From an uncultured Mycoplasmatales bacterium (GTDB lineage: Bacteria > Bacillota_I > Bacilli_A > Mycoplasmatales > Mycoplasmoidaceae), in assembly GCA_910578525.1 (NCBI GenBank), contig CAJTRF010000004.1, forward strand, positions 1-57,662: a DNA stretch of 57,662 bases, read 5' to 3'. The notes below the pieces were generated by a model that saw only the letters and a list, made by a program, of their open reading frames with translations, did no database searches and had not been told where the DNA came from. The position numbers and the translations under genes are program-made. Each line of letters begins with the position of its first letter. Position 1 is the stretch's first letter. Positions 42,280-53,667 of this stretch are shown here, piece after piece.

Positions 42280-44898
42280 ATGTCTGATGTTAAAAAAATA
42301 ATCGAATCAGTTCGTAAAGCACAAAAAGAGTTCGCAACTTTTACTCAAGAACAAGTTGATGAAATCTTTTATAGAGCTTCATGAGCTGCAAATAATGCTA
42401 GAGTCCCATTAGCAAAATTAGCTGTTGAAGACACTAAAATGGGAATTGTTGAAGATAAAATCATTAAGAATCACTATGCTAGTGAATATATCTACAACAA
42501 ATATAAACAATTCAAAACTGTTGGTACTTACCAAGCAGACCAAGCAGATGGTTATGAATATTTATATGAACCAATGGGAATTGTTGCTGCAATTATTCCA
42601 ACAACAAACCCAACATCTACTGCTATCTTTAAATGTTTAATTTCATTAAAGACTCGTAATGGTGTTGTAATTTCTGCTCACCCAAGAGCATTTACTTCTA
42701 CTATTGAAGCTGCTAAAATCATTTTAAAAGCTGCTGAAGAAGCTGGTGCTCCAAAGGGAATTATTTCATGATTACCTCAAGGATCATCTATGGAAGATAC
42801 TGCTACTTTAATGAAAGAAGCTGACATTATCTTAGCAACAGGTGGTGCTGGATTAGTACATGCTGCTTATTCATCTGGAACTCCTGCTATTGGTGTAGGT
42901 GCTGGTAATTGTCCTGCAATTATTGATGAATCGGCTGATTTAGAAATGGCAGCTGCTGCAATTATTCAATCTAATACATTTGATAATGGTGTAGTTTGTG
43001 CTACAGAAAACTCAATTGTATGCTGTGCAAGTGTATATGATGCATTTGTTAAAGAATTAAAGAGACAATATGCATACGTAGTAAGTGATGCAAAAACATG
43101 TAAGAAGATTGGTTCTAAAATGTTTAAAGATGGTAAGTATGGATTACTTAATCCAGACATGGTAGGACAAAATCCTCAAAATTTAGCCAAAGTATTTGGA
43201 ATTCAAGTTCCAGAAGATGCAAAATTATTAGTTGTTGAAGCTAAATCAACTGCTTATGAAGAACCATTAGCTCATGAAAAATTATCATGCTTTGTTTCTT
43301 TATATAAAGCAAAAGACTTTAAAGATGCATTAAAGATCCAACAAGAATTATTAAAACTTGGTCCTGGACACACTGCTTCTTTATTTGTTGATGAATGAAA
43401 ACACCCTGAAAAGATTGATGCATTCAAATTAAGTGCAAAAACTGCACGTTTAGTAGTTAACACTCCATCAGCATTAGGTGGTATTGGTGACTTATACAAC
43501 TTCCATTTAGACCCATCATTAACATTAGGATGTGGTACATGAGGTGGTAATATGTTCAGTGAAAACATTGGACCTAAACATTTATTAAATAAGAAAACTG
43601 TAGCAAAAAGGAGAGAAAACATGCTTTGATTACGTTTACCAAGTAAAATTTATTTTAAATATGGATGCTTAGAAGAAGCGTTAAGAGACTTACATGAAGA
43701 TGGTGTAAAGAAAGTATTTATCGTTACCGACTCATTCATTTGACAAACTTTTGGTACTAAGTTAATTACTATCTTAGAAAAATATGGAATTAAATCACAA
43801 GCTTTCACTTCAGTTGAACCAAACCCTTCTTTATCTACAACTATTAAAGGTGCTAAAGAAATTCAAGCATACAACCCAGAAGCTGTAATTGCTATTGGTG
43901 GTGGTTCAGCGTTAGATGCTGGTAAATTAATGTGATTGTACAATGAATACCCAGATGCTAAATTCCAAGACCTAGCTTTAAGATTTATGGATATTCGTAA
44001 ACGTATTTGTAAATTCCCTAAACCTGGTAAGAAAGCTCAAATGATCTGCATACCTACAACCGCAGGTACAGGTTCAGAAGTTACTCCATTTGCAATTATT
44101 ACAGATGACAAAACTCATGTTAAATATTCATTAGCTGATTATGCTTTCACTCCTAACATGGCAATTATTGATGCTCAATTCATGATGGGATTACCTCCTA
44201 GAATGACAGCTGTTACTGCAGCTGACGCATTCAGTCATTGTTTTGAATCTTATGTATCAATCTTAGCTACTGAATTTACAAAACCTTACTCATTAGAAGG
44301 TATTAAGTTAATTCACAAATACTTAGTACGTGCATACAAAAATGGTGCTACTGATAAAGAAGCTCGTGAAGCAATTGCTCATGCTGCAACTTTAGCTGGT
44401 ATTGCATTCGGTAATGCATTCTTAGGTGTAGTTCACTCATTATCTCACAAGATTGGTGGACACTTTGGTGTAATGCACGGTGCTGCAAACGCTATTTACT
44501 TACCATATGTAATTTCTTACAACTCACAATTAGGCAAGAGAGAAAAACAAATGTACTGATCTCAATATGACAGACCATTAGTAAGACAACGTTATTGTGA
44601 AATTGCTGATGCAATAGGTGTTAAAGGAAAAACTGAAGCTGAAAAGATTAACAACTTAATTAAAGAAGTACAAAAATTATTCAAGGCTGTTAACTTATGA
44701 GCTTCAACAAAAGAATATGGTGTTAAAGACAAAGAATTTGAAGCAATTCTTGATCAAATGTCTACTGAAGCATTCGATGATCAATGTACAAATGCTAACC
44801 CAAGATTCCCTTCAATTGAAGATATGAAAGAATTATTCATTGAAGCTCACTACGGAAAACCAGTTAAAAAAGTTCCTGAACGTAAACCATTAAAATAA
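42280..44898 (+). CDS. adhE: Bifunctional aldehyde-alcohol dehydrogenase
   Basis: 872 aa, full-length fusion. The N-terminal CoA-acylating aldehyde dehydrogenase has its catalytic cysteine in NGVVCATENSIV. The C-terminal iron-dependent alcohol dehydrogenase has DAFSHCFES, VVHSLSHKIGGHFGVMHG and the nucleotide loop GGGSALDAGK. It converts acetyl-CoA to ethanol, re-oxidising two NADH. A TATAAT box lies close to the ATG with a very short leader and no evident Shine-Dalgarno. Codon choice is enriched in C/G-ending codons relative to neighbours, suggesting high expression. Confidence 0.95.
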
Positions 44899-44917
44899 TT
44901 AACGTTTAAAAATTATA

Positions 44918-44949
44918 CAAAGCAAACCAATTTGGGTTTGCTTTTTTTT
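44918..44949 (+). terminator. adhE terminator
   Basis: AAGCAAACC, short loop, GGTTTGCTT and a run of T. Confidence 0.9.
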
Positions 44950-45053
44950 AATACAATTTTGTTAAAATACATATTTTTTAGTTATTAACTAAATAAAAGT
45001 TTTTGTTTTTTAAGTTTTTTGTAAACATATAATAAATTTATTATTTAAGAGTT

Positions 45054-45647
45054 ATGAATACAAAAAAAGTAGAAACAAATAAAGTTAAAACATCTCATAT
45101 TGATGTTACACGTCCTATTCCAGATTTAGGAAGTAAAAGAGGCATCTTTACAATTAGATGACTAACAATTGGTGTATTTGCTTACACCGTATTAATGTTT
45201 TTTATTGTTTGAGGAACAATGTTTGTTAAAAATGACAAATATATCGGATTCTTTAACATTAACACAAATCACATGGCTGGATGAGCAGTTTTCATTATCA
45301 TTTTAACTTGCGTTGCATTAGCATTGGTAATTGCTGTTACAGCTGCATGATTTTTTAAAGTACGTGATGCTAAAACAAATTACTTAATTAAAGAATCATT
45401 ATTTATTTGTCTTGTGTTAATTTATTTATTAATCATTGCAGGAACTGCAAACATTACTGACCAATGATTATGAAAAACAGGAAGTAATGCTGTAGGATTT
45501 GGTGGTGTTAATATTTGTATTTGATTAGTAGTATTTTGTTTATTTATTGGATGAGATCAAGTTAACCATTTCTGAGGAATTCAAATTAAAACTTGATACA
45601 GAAAAATATTAAACAAAGTGAAAAGTTCAAAAAAACATTCTATATAA
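45054..45647 (+). CDS. Four-helix membrane protein, unknown
   Basis: 197 aa. A polar N-terminal ~35 residues (MNTKKVETNKVKTSHIDVTR) is followed by about four membrane helices (LTIGVFAYTVLMFFIVWG, AVFIIILTCVALALVIAVTA, LFICLVLIYLLIIAGTA, CIWLVVFCLFIGW). Tryptophan-rich, all but few UGA-coded. The C-terminus is basic. No family recognised. It is followed after 20 bp by the TM2-domain gene, probably in the same transcript. Confidence 0.65.
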
Positions 45648-45667
45648 TTTAATAGAAAGGATAAAAA

Positions 45668-45856
45668 ATGGCAAAAATAGACAATAAAGTAGTAATGATT
45701 TTATTAACAATTTTTCTAGGGGTATTCGGTATCCACAGATTCTTTGCTGGTAAAATTTGAACTGGTTTACTATACCTACTTACAGGTGGTGTTTTCCTAA
45801 TTGGATGAATTTACGACATCTACTGTGTAGCTACAACTGGTAAATTAAAGTTCTAA
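45668..45856 (+). CDS. TM2-domain protein
   Basis: 62 aa. The sequence VVMILLTIFLGVFGIHRFFAGKIWTGLLYLLTGGVFLIGWIYDI is a textbook TM2 domain: two membrane helices with the G-x-HRFY/F-G-K turn and a terminal W-I-x-D. Shine-Dalgarno GAAAGGA precedes the ATG. Role in mollicutes unknown. Confidence 0.85.
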
Positions 45857-45887
45857 TTATTGAATAATAGTCACTATTAAACTTTTA

Positions 45888-45930
45888 AACATTATTATTT
45901 TGTGTGATTAGCAAGATAATAATGTTTTTA
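45888..45930 (+). terminator. Intrinsic terminator after TM2 gene
   Basis: AACATTATTAT (45888-45898) pairs with ATAATAATGTT (45916-45926), followed by T-run. Confidence 0.7.
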
Positions 45931-45941
45931 TAATTACACTA

Positions 45942-46751
45942 ATGAGTAAAGACTTAATCATTGGAAATTTTGAAGTTATTCATAAAGGCCATAAAATGTT
46001 ATTTGATAAAACAACTAATCCTATGGTTCTTACTTTTAAAAATATTCCTAGAAAGACTGGTTCTATGTTGTTTTCTTTTGAACAAAAAATAAACAACATT
46101 AAAAAACTTACAAATAATAAAATATATATTTTAGATCTTAAAAAACAAAATAAAACAGCTGATGAATTTATAAAATATTTAAAGAAAATTATTAAGCCAA
46201 ACAAAATTATTGTTGGATCAGATTTTAAATTTGGATCTGATTTTAAAGATGTTAAATATCTTAAAAAACATTTTAATGTTACAGTAGTTAATAAAAATAG
46301 AAAATATTCAACAACAGAAATTAAACAAAAATTTCTTAAAAATAAAGTTACTTCTGTTCAAAATGATTTATTTATAAAATTTAATCTAGAAGGAACAGTT
46401 GTTAAATGCAAACAATTAGGCAGAAAATTAGGTTATCATACAGCTAATATGTATAGAGATAAAGAATTAATGCATTTACCAGAAGGGGTTTATTATGGTG
46501 ATTGTTTTTTAACAATTAACAACAAAACTAAACACTATAAGGCTTCAGGAACGATTAGAAATGATCAAAATAACAAGCAGTTAATAGAAATTCATATCAT
46601 AAATCATTTATTACCTGAATTTTATGGCAGCCATATTTCATTTACTCCTACAAAATATATAAATAAAATTCAAAAAGCTAAATCTTTAGATGATTTAAAA
46701 AAAATTATCAAAAATAATTTTATTAAAATAAAGAAACTAACTAATAAATAA
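45942..46751 (+). CDS. ribF: Bifunctional riboflavin kinase/FAD synthetase
   Basis: 269 aa. N-terminal nucleotidyltransferase-type FAD synthetase (GNFEVIHKGHKMLF, with IIVGSDFKFG) and C-terminal riboflavin kinase (GRKLGYHTANMYRD, LPEGVYYG). It converts riboflavin to FMN and FAD. No UGA codon inside. Lies between a terminator and the tRNA-His gene. Confidence 0.92.
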   Translation: MSKDLIIGNFEVIHKGHKMLFDKTTNPMVLTFKNIPRKTGSMLFSFEQKINNIKKLTNNKIYILDLKKQNKTADEFIKYLKKIIKPNKIIVGSDFKFGSDFKDVKYLKKHFNVTVVNKNRKYSTTEIKQKFLKNKVTSVQNDLFIKFNLEGTVVKCKQLGRKLGYHTANMYRDKELMHLPEGVYYGDCFLTINNKTKHYKASGTIRNDQNNKQLIEIHIINHLLPEFYGSHISFTPTKYINKIQKAKSLDDLKKIIKNNFIKIKKLTNK

Positions 46752-46778
46752 TTCAATCTATTAGTATAATTTTGATAT

Positions 46779-46856
46779 GGCGGTTATGGCGAAGCTGGCT
46801 AACGCACCTGACTGTGACTCAGGCATACATGGGTTCAAGTCCCATTAGCCGCCCCA
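46779..46856 (+). tRNA. tRNA-His (GTG)
   Basis: Cloverleaf with acceptor GCGGTTA/TAGCCGC, the extra G at -1 opposite C73 characteristic of tRNA-His, anticodon loop CT-GTG-AC (GTG at 46814-46816), T-loop GTTCAAGTC and encoded CCA. TATAAT at 46765-46770 is its -10. Confidence 0.95.
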
Positions 46857-46871
46857 ATTATAAATTTTTAA

Positions 46872-46960
46872 GAAACAAGCATGGGTACTACACATTTGTG
46901 TTGTTGAGAAATACCATTGCACCTGATAAAGTTAATACTTGCGAAGGAAGTTTTGTTTTA
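46872..46960 (+). promoter_or_regulatory. TPP riboswitch (THI element)
   Basis: Conserved aptamer blocks are visible in order: GGGTAC, TGAGAAATACC, CACCTGATAAAGTTAATA and GCGAAGGAAG. These match the thiamine pyrophosphate aptamer. It precedes a ThiT-like transporter gene, the expected target. Confidence 0.9.
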
Positions 46961-46966
46961 AAACAT

Positions 46967-46999
46967 AAGTCTTCTTTTGTAGTAACAAAAGGAGACTTT
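46967..46999 (+). promoter_or_regulatory. Expression-platform hairpin sequestering the thiT Shine-Dalgarno
   Basis: AAGTCTTCTTTTGT pairs with ACAAAAGGAGACTT, which contains the only GGAG before the thiT ATG at 47004, and is followed by TTTT. The structure can hide the ribosome-binding site and could also act as a terminator when TPP is bound. Confidence 0.75.
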
Positions 47000-47003
47000 T
47001 TAT

Positions 47004-47636
47004 ATGACAAATTACGAAAACAATAAATATAAATCCAATGTATTTAACATTGCTCTAATGGGCATATTAATTGCTTTGTGTCTAATATTTAAAGGAATTT
47101 TTAATTTTTTTCCAATAGTTAATGGATATGGGTTATCAGTTTATATTTCTATATATATTTTAGGAATAATATGCATTCAGACACATAAGTATAAATGGAC
47201 ATTTGTTTTATTGACTCCATGAGTATTATTGTTGATACCAAGTGGAGCAGTTAACTTCTGGGATTTATTAATGGAATATGTTTTGCCACTTTATGTATTT
47301 TTCCCTATTGTTTATTTTCCGGGTATAATAACATTATTGACAAAGAAGGTCAATGGTAATAAAAACAAACTAATTATTGAATTAGTTTCCCTTACAATTT
47401 TAATTTTAATTTTATTTACTATTAAACTTGTAATACACATAGCTGCAGGTGCCATATGGTACACAAACGGTAATTGATATGCATCATTGGTAATTAACAT
47501 AGAAATAATATATATTGATTTTGCAGTTTGCACACCTATAGTCCTATTGTGTTATCCTTCTTTAAAAAGATTAATAAATAATTTTTATGGAATTGAAAAA
47601 AGACAAGAAGATAGCGATACATGCATACAAGTTTAA
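47004..47636 (+). CDS. thiT: ThiT-like thiamine ECF transporter S component
   Basis: 210 aa, about six membrane helices. It begins MTNYENNKYKSNVFNIALMG and later has the aromatic segment HIAAGAIWYTNGNWYASL, like the thiamine-binding region of ThiT. TPP riboswitch control upstream supports thiamine specificity. The ECF energising module is not in this window. UGA Trp at 47220 and 47475. Its 3' end overlaps the DUF402 gene by 50 nt. Confidence 0.8.
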
Positions 47637-48198
47637 TGGTTGACTATATAGAACTTGAGAGTTTCCTCAAGTAGTTGAAGAAACTGATGAATATGTTTGT
47701 GTAAGTAATCAAGGAGCTAGAATAATCACAAACAGAATTGGTAGTGATAGACACTACAAATCAAAAGTGGTTGAACCTTCACTTTGGTATTTTTTTAAGA
47801 ACGAATGATTTAATCTTATTTACCAACAAAGATCAAATCATATGAGGGTTTATATTAATATAGCTAGTCCTTATATATATGAACAAGAGACAATTAAATA
47901 TATTGACTTTGATATAGATTTTACAAATAATGCTTTTGAAAAAAAGCATGCATTAAGAAAAATAGATATTAATGAATTTGAATATCATTCAAAATTATTA
48001 AATTATCCGAATGCTTTAAAAAATAAGATAATCATAACAGCACATAATATTGAACAAAAGTTCATTAATGGAGAATTAGACAAATATTTTAATAATAATT
48101 TATTAAATAAATCAGGAGAAAAATACAATGCAAAAAAAAGATTATTACAAGGAAAGAATAAACAAAATAAATCTGTGTATAGATCAAAAGAAATATAA
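47587..48198 (+). CDS. DUF402/Ntdp-like nucleoside di-/triphosphatase
   Basis: 203 aa. AIHAYKFNGWLYRTWE at the start, YFFKNEWFNLI, and NIASPYIYEQETIKYIDFDIDF are the DUF402 (YgaC/Ntdp) pattern, including the acidic metal-binding cluster. The Bacillus relative hydrolyses nucleoside tri- and diphosphates. ATG 47587 lies inside thiT but is needed to include the conserved N-terminal strand. Three UGA Trp codons in the first 85 residues. Confidence 0.78.
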
Positions 48199-48871
48199 AG
48201 AGGCTTTAGAGATGGTTTCTGAAGATATTTCTTCACCATATATTCCATCTGAATATTTGGAACACTTTGAAACTTTATATAGTTCTTTATACCAAAAAGT
48301 CAACATTGAAAATATTCAAAATAAATATAACAAAATGTCTAAGATTGAGTTATTAACTCAAGCATATGATGGAAGAAATCTTAATGTTAATGTTTTGAGT
48401 TTCTTTTTAGCAAAATATGGCAAAGAATTAGAACAAGTTCATTTCTTTATCATTGAAGAGATTTTTATGAATCCAAACATTAGCAATGATGTTAAAATTT
48501 TTGCATTAACTCAAGTGAAAGCAGCAGAAATAGATCATGATTTCTCGTTTTTTAATAATTTAACAAACGAGAAATTCGTTGTTAACACAATGTCTAATTT
48601 TGAATTTGAAGAAGATTCGAAATACAAAAGAATCTTGAATAAGTTAGAAAATAACTTTTTAAAAACTCCGTCTTTATATCCACTAGCAAAGCATATTATC
48701 CAAATGTGTTATGAATATTACTTTGGTAGTGAAATAAATTATTCAGAAAAAGAATTAATTGATAAAACAACAAATTACATTAATTGTTTTTTTGAAGATA
48801 GAGAACAACCAGATAAAGAATTTGTTGACTGAGTAAATAATTTATTAACTTTCAAGAAGTTAAAAAACTAA
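48128..48871 (+). CDS. Mycoplasma DUF3196-like helical protein
   Basis: 247 aa, all-helical, TPR-like spacing (INLCIDQKKYKEALEMVSEDI). It resembles the DUF3196 family of mycoplasmas, a structurally known but functionally unassigned group; I make this match from general pattern. Start ATG 48128 has AGGAGAA 10 nt upstream, so the 71-nt overlap with the DUF402 gene is supported. Convergent overlap of 12 nt with the exchanger gene. Confidence 0.65.
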
Positions 48872-49999
48872 TGAAGAAATTAGGCTAAATCCTAGGATAA
48901 AAACAATAACAATTGTAGATAGTAACCCAGTAACAACACCGTTGTGTGTTGCTATTTTTTTTCTACTAGCTAACATCATTAAGAAATATACACCTAATAC
49001 CATTGGTATTCAATACTGTAATCTTATTGCATTAATATAAATATCGCTTTGGTGTTCAGTTTGCAAATAGTTATTAAAGAAATCTTTAAATAATGGTTCT
49101 CTATAGATTGAATCTACATAAAACATAAATGATGAGTTAGTTAAACCACTACCAACTAATGTTGAAAAACCTAGAGTGTATTGCTTTCTTTTAAACATAA
49201 AAATCATTGTTAATGTTTCTGGTAAAGCTGTAGGAATACTTAAAATTACACTAGCTGCAGATTGTGTAGGAATATTAAACACTTCAGACATTTTATCTAC
49301 TGAAGCTGAATTTGCATAAGCAAATCAGCATAGTCCTAAAGAAAATATTATGAATAAAATTCATAAAGTAAAAATATTGAATTTAGAGAAAAAGTTGTCT
49401 CCCTGCATAGGCTCACTAACCTGATTTTTGTCCAATAATGTTCAAACTAAGAATCCTAATCAAAGAACAAAAGGAACAATTGAAATAAGAGAAATATTTC
49501 AACCAGGAATATAGCAATATTTTCCTACATCAGGTATTAACACAAACAAACAAAATAAAATATAAAACCCTACTAAACAATCAATTAAAACTTTATTATG
49601 GATACTAATTTTATATAAACATTGTTTATAAATATCATTTATAGTGTCATTTTTTTTCTGTTTGTTTTTACGAGATTGATAAACAAAAAAACAAACCATT
49701 ATTACAGATAATAAAAATATCTGAATGGTGTTAGAACCGGTTTCATTGTATATAGCAAATAACGGTTCGTTGTTACATGCTCCATATACACTGGAGATTA
49801 ATTCAGGAATAGAAGTAACTAATGACATTACTATTCCTCCTAAAAATACTTTAGAAATTTTACTTTTTGATCCAATACATTCAAGGACCATTGATAACAA
49901 CTTTGCTGTTATAAATACACAAAAAGAAAATAATAAAAATCAGAAGATTATTCATCAACCATTGAATCAATCAGAGTTAATTCAATCAAAAAACACCAT
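48860..49999 (-). CDS. CaCA-family Na+/Ca2+ exchanger-like protein
   Basis: 379 aa with about ten membrane helices in two inverted halves. The two alpha repeats are visible: LGGIVMSLVTSIPELISSVYG in the first half and AASVILSIPTALPETLTMIF in the second, each with the conserved P-E ion-binding pair. Likely cation/proton or Na+ antiport, possibly calcium efflux. Start ATG at 49999. The cytoplasmic loop around residue 85-110 is lysine-rich. UGA Trp codons are frequent. Confidence 0.85.
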
Positions 50000-50092
50000 T
50001 TTCCCAGATAAAACAAATTATAGATTATTTAAAATAAATTATAAAAATAATAATTTTTAGGTTATTATTAATGATATACAAGTAAAATATCC

Positions 50093-50125
50093 AGAAGGAT
50101 GTTGGGGAACCAACTCCTTCTTTTA
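50093..50125 (+). promoter_or_regulatory. Terminator-like hairpin in nusA leader
   Basis: AGAAGGA-T-GTTGG, loop GGAA, CCAAC-TCCTTCT and TTTT form a strong stem in an otherwise AT-rich leader, 17 nt before the nusA ATG. A Shine-Dalgarno AAAGGAGAG follows. Consistent with attenuation of nusA-infB by its own product, which is inference. Confidence 0.65.
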
Positions 50126-50141
50126 ATCAAAGGAGAGAAAA

Positions 50142-51425
50142 ATGAGCAATTTTAATATTGAATTAATAAATAACATCAAGATGATTTCTGATGAAAAAAG
50201 AATTCCAAGAGATTCTGTTGCAGATGCATTAAAAGATGCAATTACAAAAGCATATGTAAAGGAATTTCCTGAAACTATAATAGAAGTTTTAGTTGATATT
50301 GACAACAAAACTCTTGATGTAAACCAAATTCTTAAGGTTGTTGAACCTTATGATGACTTTAATGATTATTGTGAAATCTTATTAGATGACGCAAAAACCA
50401 TTAGTCCAGATGCTAAAATAGGTGATGAAATTAAAAAACCTATTGATCTATCTAAATTAAATAGAGCAGTAGTAGCACACATTTTACAAATTTTTAAGAG
50501 TAATATCACTATTAGAACAAATTCACAAGTTTATAAAGAATGAAAAGATAAACTTGGTACTGTTATTCAAGCTGAAGTTGAAAAAATCGATTCACGCAGC
50601 GGATTTGTTATTGTTGATTTAGGAACTACTTTTGGTTTCTTATCAAATAATGAAAAGATTCCTGGTGAATTATTAAATCCAGGTCAAACTTATAGTTTCT
50701 ACATCAAAGATGTAAAAGAACAATCAAAAGGATGACCTATTATTTTATCTCGTGGAGATGTAGGATTAGTAAAATACTATTTGAATTTACAAATTCCTGA
50801 AATTCAAGAAAATTTAATTGAAATTAAGGACATTGCTAGAATTGCAGGGTTTAAAACTAAGATTTCTGTAATTAGTCATAGACCTGGTATTGAAGCTGCT
50901 GGTACAGTAATTGGTGTTAGAGGAAGCAGAATTAAAACTATTTCTGAACAAATCAATAATGAAAAAATTGAAGTTATTGAATATTCAGATGATTTCTCTA
51001 AATATATTATCAATGTATGTTCACCAGCTGAAATAGCTGGATTCAAATTAACTGAACCAAAAGATCCAACAGGCAGACGTAATGTAATTTTGGTATGTAA
51101 ACCAGAAAAACTTGCATTATTAATTGGTAAATTTGGTAACAATGTTAAATTGATTTCAAAAATGTTAAATGCAGATATTGAAGTTAAGACTATTAGAGAT
51201 ATGGGTGAAGAAGGGTTGGATTACACTCGTGTTGATATGAAATCATTCAAACAACGTACATTCGATGATACATTCAAGAAATATAGAACAAACAACGATG
51301 TTTTATCTTCATTTGATACTTCATCACTTGATCTATCTGAATTGAATAAATTTAATAACCCTAATAAAATAGCTAAAAGTCAAATAGCTGAACAATCTAA
51401 AGAAAACACTGAAGAAGATAAGTAA
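50142..51425 (+). CDS. nusA: Transcription termination/antitermination factor NusA
   Basis: 427 aa. N-terminal RNA-polymerase-binding domain (VADALKDAITKAYVKEFPE), S1 domain (IQAEVEKIDSRSGFVIVDLG) and two KH domains (GIEAAGTVIGVRGSRIKTISEQ; KLALLIGKFGNNVKLISKML). No C-terminal acidic repeats. Upstream of infB and rbfA as in Gram-positive bacteria; rimP and ylxR are missing from the order. UGA Trp at 50541 and 50733. Confidence 0.94.
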
Positions 51426-51467
51426 TTATCTTTTTCAGTCCTTTTATTCTAAAACAAAGGAGGAAGC

Positions 51468-53291
51468 ATGAAAAAGAATAATTTTAAAAAACAAGATACA
51501 AGACAAAATATTGATCTTAAATCACAATTTAAAAAAGTAGATACTGGAATTAAAAATGGTGTCTTTGTTTTTTCATCTCCTCTTACTGTTGATGAATTCT
51601 CAAAAAAAATTAATAAACCTGCTTCTGAAATTTTAAAGCACTTTTTCTTACAAGGAAAAATGTTAAATTTAAATGCTTTATTAACAGAAGAACAAATTGG
51701 TGAATTATGTTTAGAATTTAATTTTGATTTTCAAAAACAAGTTGCAGTTGATGAAACTAATGTTTTAACTAACATTCATATTAAAGATGATCCATCTAAG
51801 TTAAAACCACGTCCACCTGTTGTTACTATTATGGGTCATGTTGACCATGGTAAAACAACTTTATTAGATTACATTCGTAAAACTCATGTAGTTTCTGGAG
51901 AAGCTGGTGGTATTACACAGCATATTGGTGCTTATCAAGTAGAATACAACAAACAAAAAATTACATTTATTGATACTCCGGGACACGAAGCATTTACTGA
52001 AATGAGAGCTCGTGGGGCTAATGTTACAGACATTGTAATTTTAATTGTTGCTGCAGATGATGGAATTAAGCCACAAACTGAAGAAGCAATTGATCATGCT
52101 AAAGCAGCAGGTGTTCCAATTATTGTGTTTATCAATAAGATTGATAAACCACAGGCTAACCCAGATTTAGCCATGAGTCAATTAGCTGAAAAAGACTTAA
52201 CAGCAGAAGAATGAGGTGGTAAAACAATTACTATTAAAGGTTCGGCTCTCAAGGGAACAAATGTTTCTGAATTGTTAGAAAACATTTTATTGTTAGCAGA
52301 AATGAATGATTATAAAGCTAATCCAGACAGATTAGCAACAGGTGTTGTTGTTGAATCTAAATTAGATAAAGGATTAGGCCCAGTAGCTACAGTATTAATT
52401 CAAAATGGTACATTAGCTAAAGGTGATTTTATTATCATCGGTGGAGTATATGGAAGAGTTAGAATCATGTTAGATGAAAATAACAAAGAAGTTAAAATTG
52501 CTCTTCCATCACAACCTGTTAAGGTTGTAGGCATTAATGATGTACCGAATGCTGGTGACCATTTCGTTGTAAGTACAAACGAAAGAGACATCAAAGAAAT
52601 TGCAGCAAAAATTCAACAACATAAAAAACTTCAAAATTTCCAATATGAACAATCAATTTTAAAAGATTCTGAAGGAAAAAAAGTTTTAAATATTATTCTT
52701 AAAACTGATGTTCATGGTTCATTAGAAGCAATTAAAGGAATGTGCTCTAAAATTGATGTTCCAGGAACTAAATTAAGTTTAATTAGATCTGCAGTTGGAG
52801 GGATATCAGAATCAGATATTCAACTTGCAAAGGCTTCAAATGCACTAATTATTGGTTTTAATGTAAAACCATCAAGAAGCATTAAAGATATAGCTGATGC
52901 TCAAAAAGTACAAATTTATTTCTTTGATATTATTTATAAACTAAAAGAAGTATTAGAAAAATTACTTACTGGTACATTAGATCCAATTTATGTAGAACAA
53001 GAAACAGGAGAAGCTGAAGTAAAACAAATCTGAAGACACTCAGAAGTTGGTACTATTATTGGATGTTTAGTACAATCTGGTGAAATTAACCGTAATGATA
53101 AAGCTCGTGTATTAAGAGATGGAGTGGTTGTATGTAAAACAGATATTTCATCAATGAAACACGTAAAAGATGTTGTTAACAAGGTTACATCAGGCATGGA
53201 ATGTGGTATTGTATTAAGCAAATACAATGATCTTAAAGTAGGCGATGTTATTCAAACATATAAAATAGTTCAAAAAACATTAGGAGAATAA
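51468..53291 (+). CDS. infB: Translation initiation factor IF-2
   Basis: 607 aa. Short N-terminal region followed by IF2_N (PLTVDEFSKKINKPASEILKHFFLQGK) and the GTPase domain: G1 GHVDHGKTT, G3 DTPGHEAF, G4 NKID. Domains II to IV complete it. Shorter than E. coli IF2, like other mycoplasma IF2. Shine-Dalgarno AAAGGAGG precedes the ATG. UGA Trp at 52212 and 53031. Confidence 0.96.
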
Positions 53292-53293
53292 TT

Positions 53294-53650
53294 ATGTCAT
53301 ATGCAAATCACAAACACGAAAAGATTGAATCAGAAATTCTTAATAATTTAAATCATGCTCTTAAAAATACGGTTAATGACAAATTGTTGAGAATGGCTTG
53401 CTTTACCCACGTAAAGTTACTTGATGACTTTTCAAAAATTATTGTTAGTGTTGATTATTATGATTCTAAGAAAGTTGATGAAGTAGTTGATCAATTAAAT
53501 GTAGCTAAAGGAATTTTTAGAGATCAAATAGCTCACAATATGACAATTAGAAAAGTTCCAGAAATTTTATTTGAAAAGGATTTGACAATTCAAAATTCAA
53601 TTAAAATTGATGAAATTTTAAATGGTATAAATAATAAAGACAGTAAATAG
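53294..53650 (+). CDS. rbfA: 30S ribosome-binding factor A
   Basis: 118 aa. KH-type cold-shock maturation factor, with KLLRMACFTHVKLLDDFSKIIVSVDYY and NMTIRKVPEILFEKDLTIQN typical of RbfA. It follows infB by 2 bp in the nusA-infB-rbfA operon. ATG within the TAGGAGAATAATT context. Confidence 0.92.
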   Translation: MSYANHKHEKIESEILNNLNHALKNTVNDKLLRMACFTHVKLLDDFSKIIVSVDYYDSKKVDEVVDQLNVAKGIFRDQIAHNMTIRKVPEILFEKDLTIQNSIKIDEILNGINNKDSK

Positions 53651-53667
53651 TATAATAAAAGATAATT

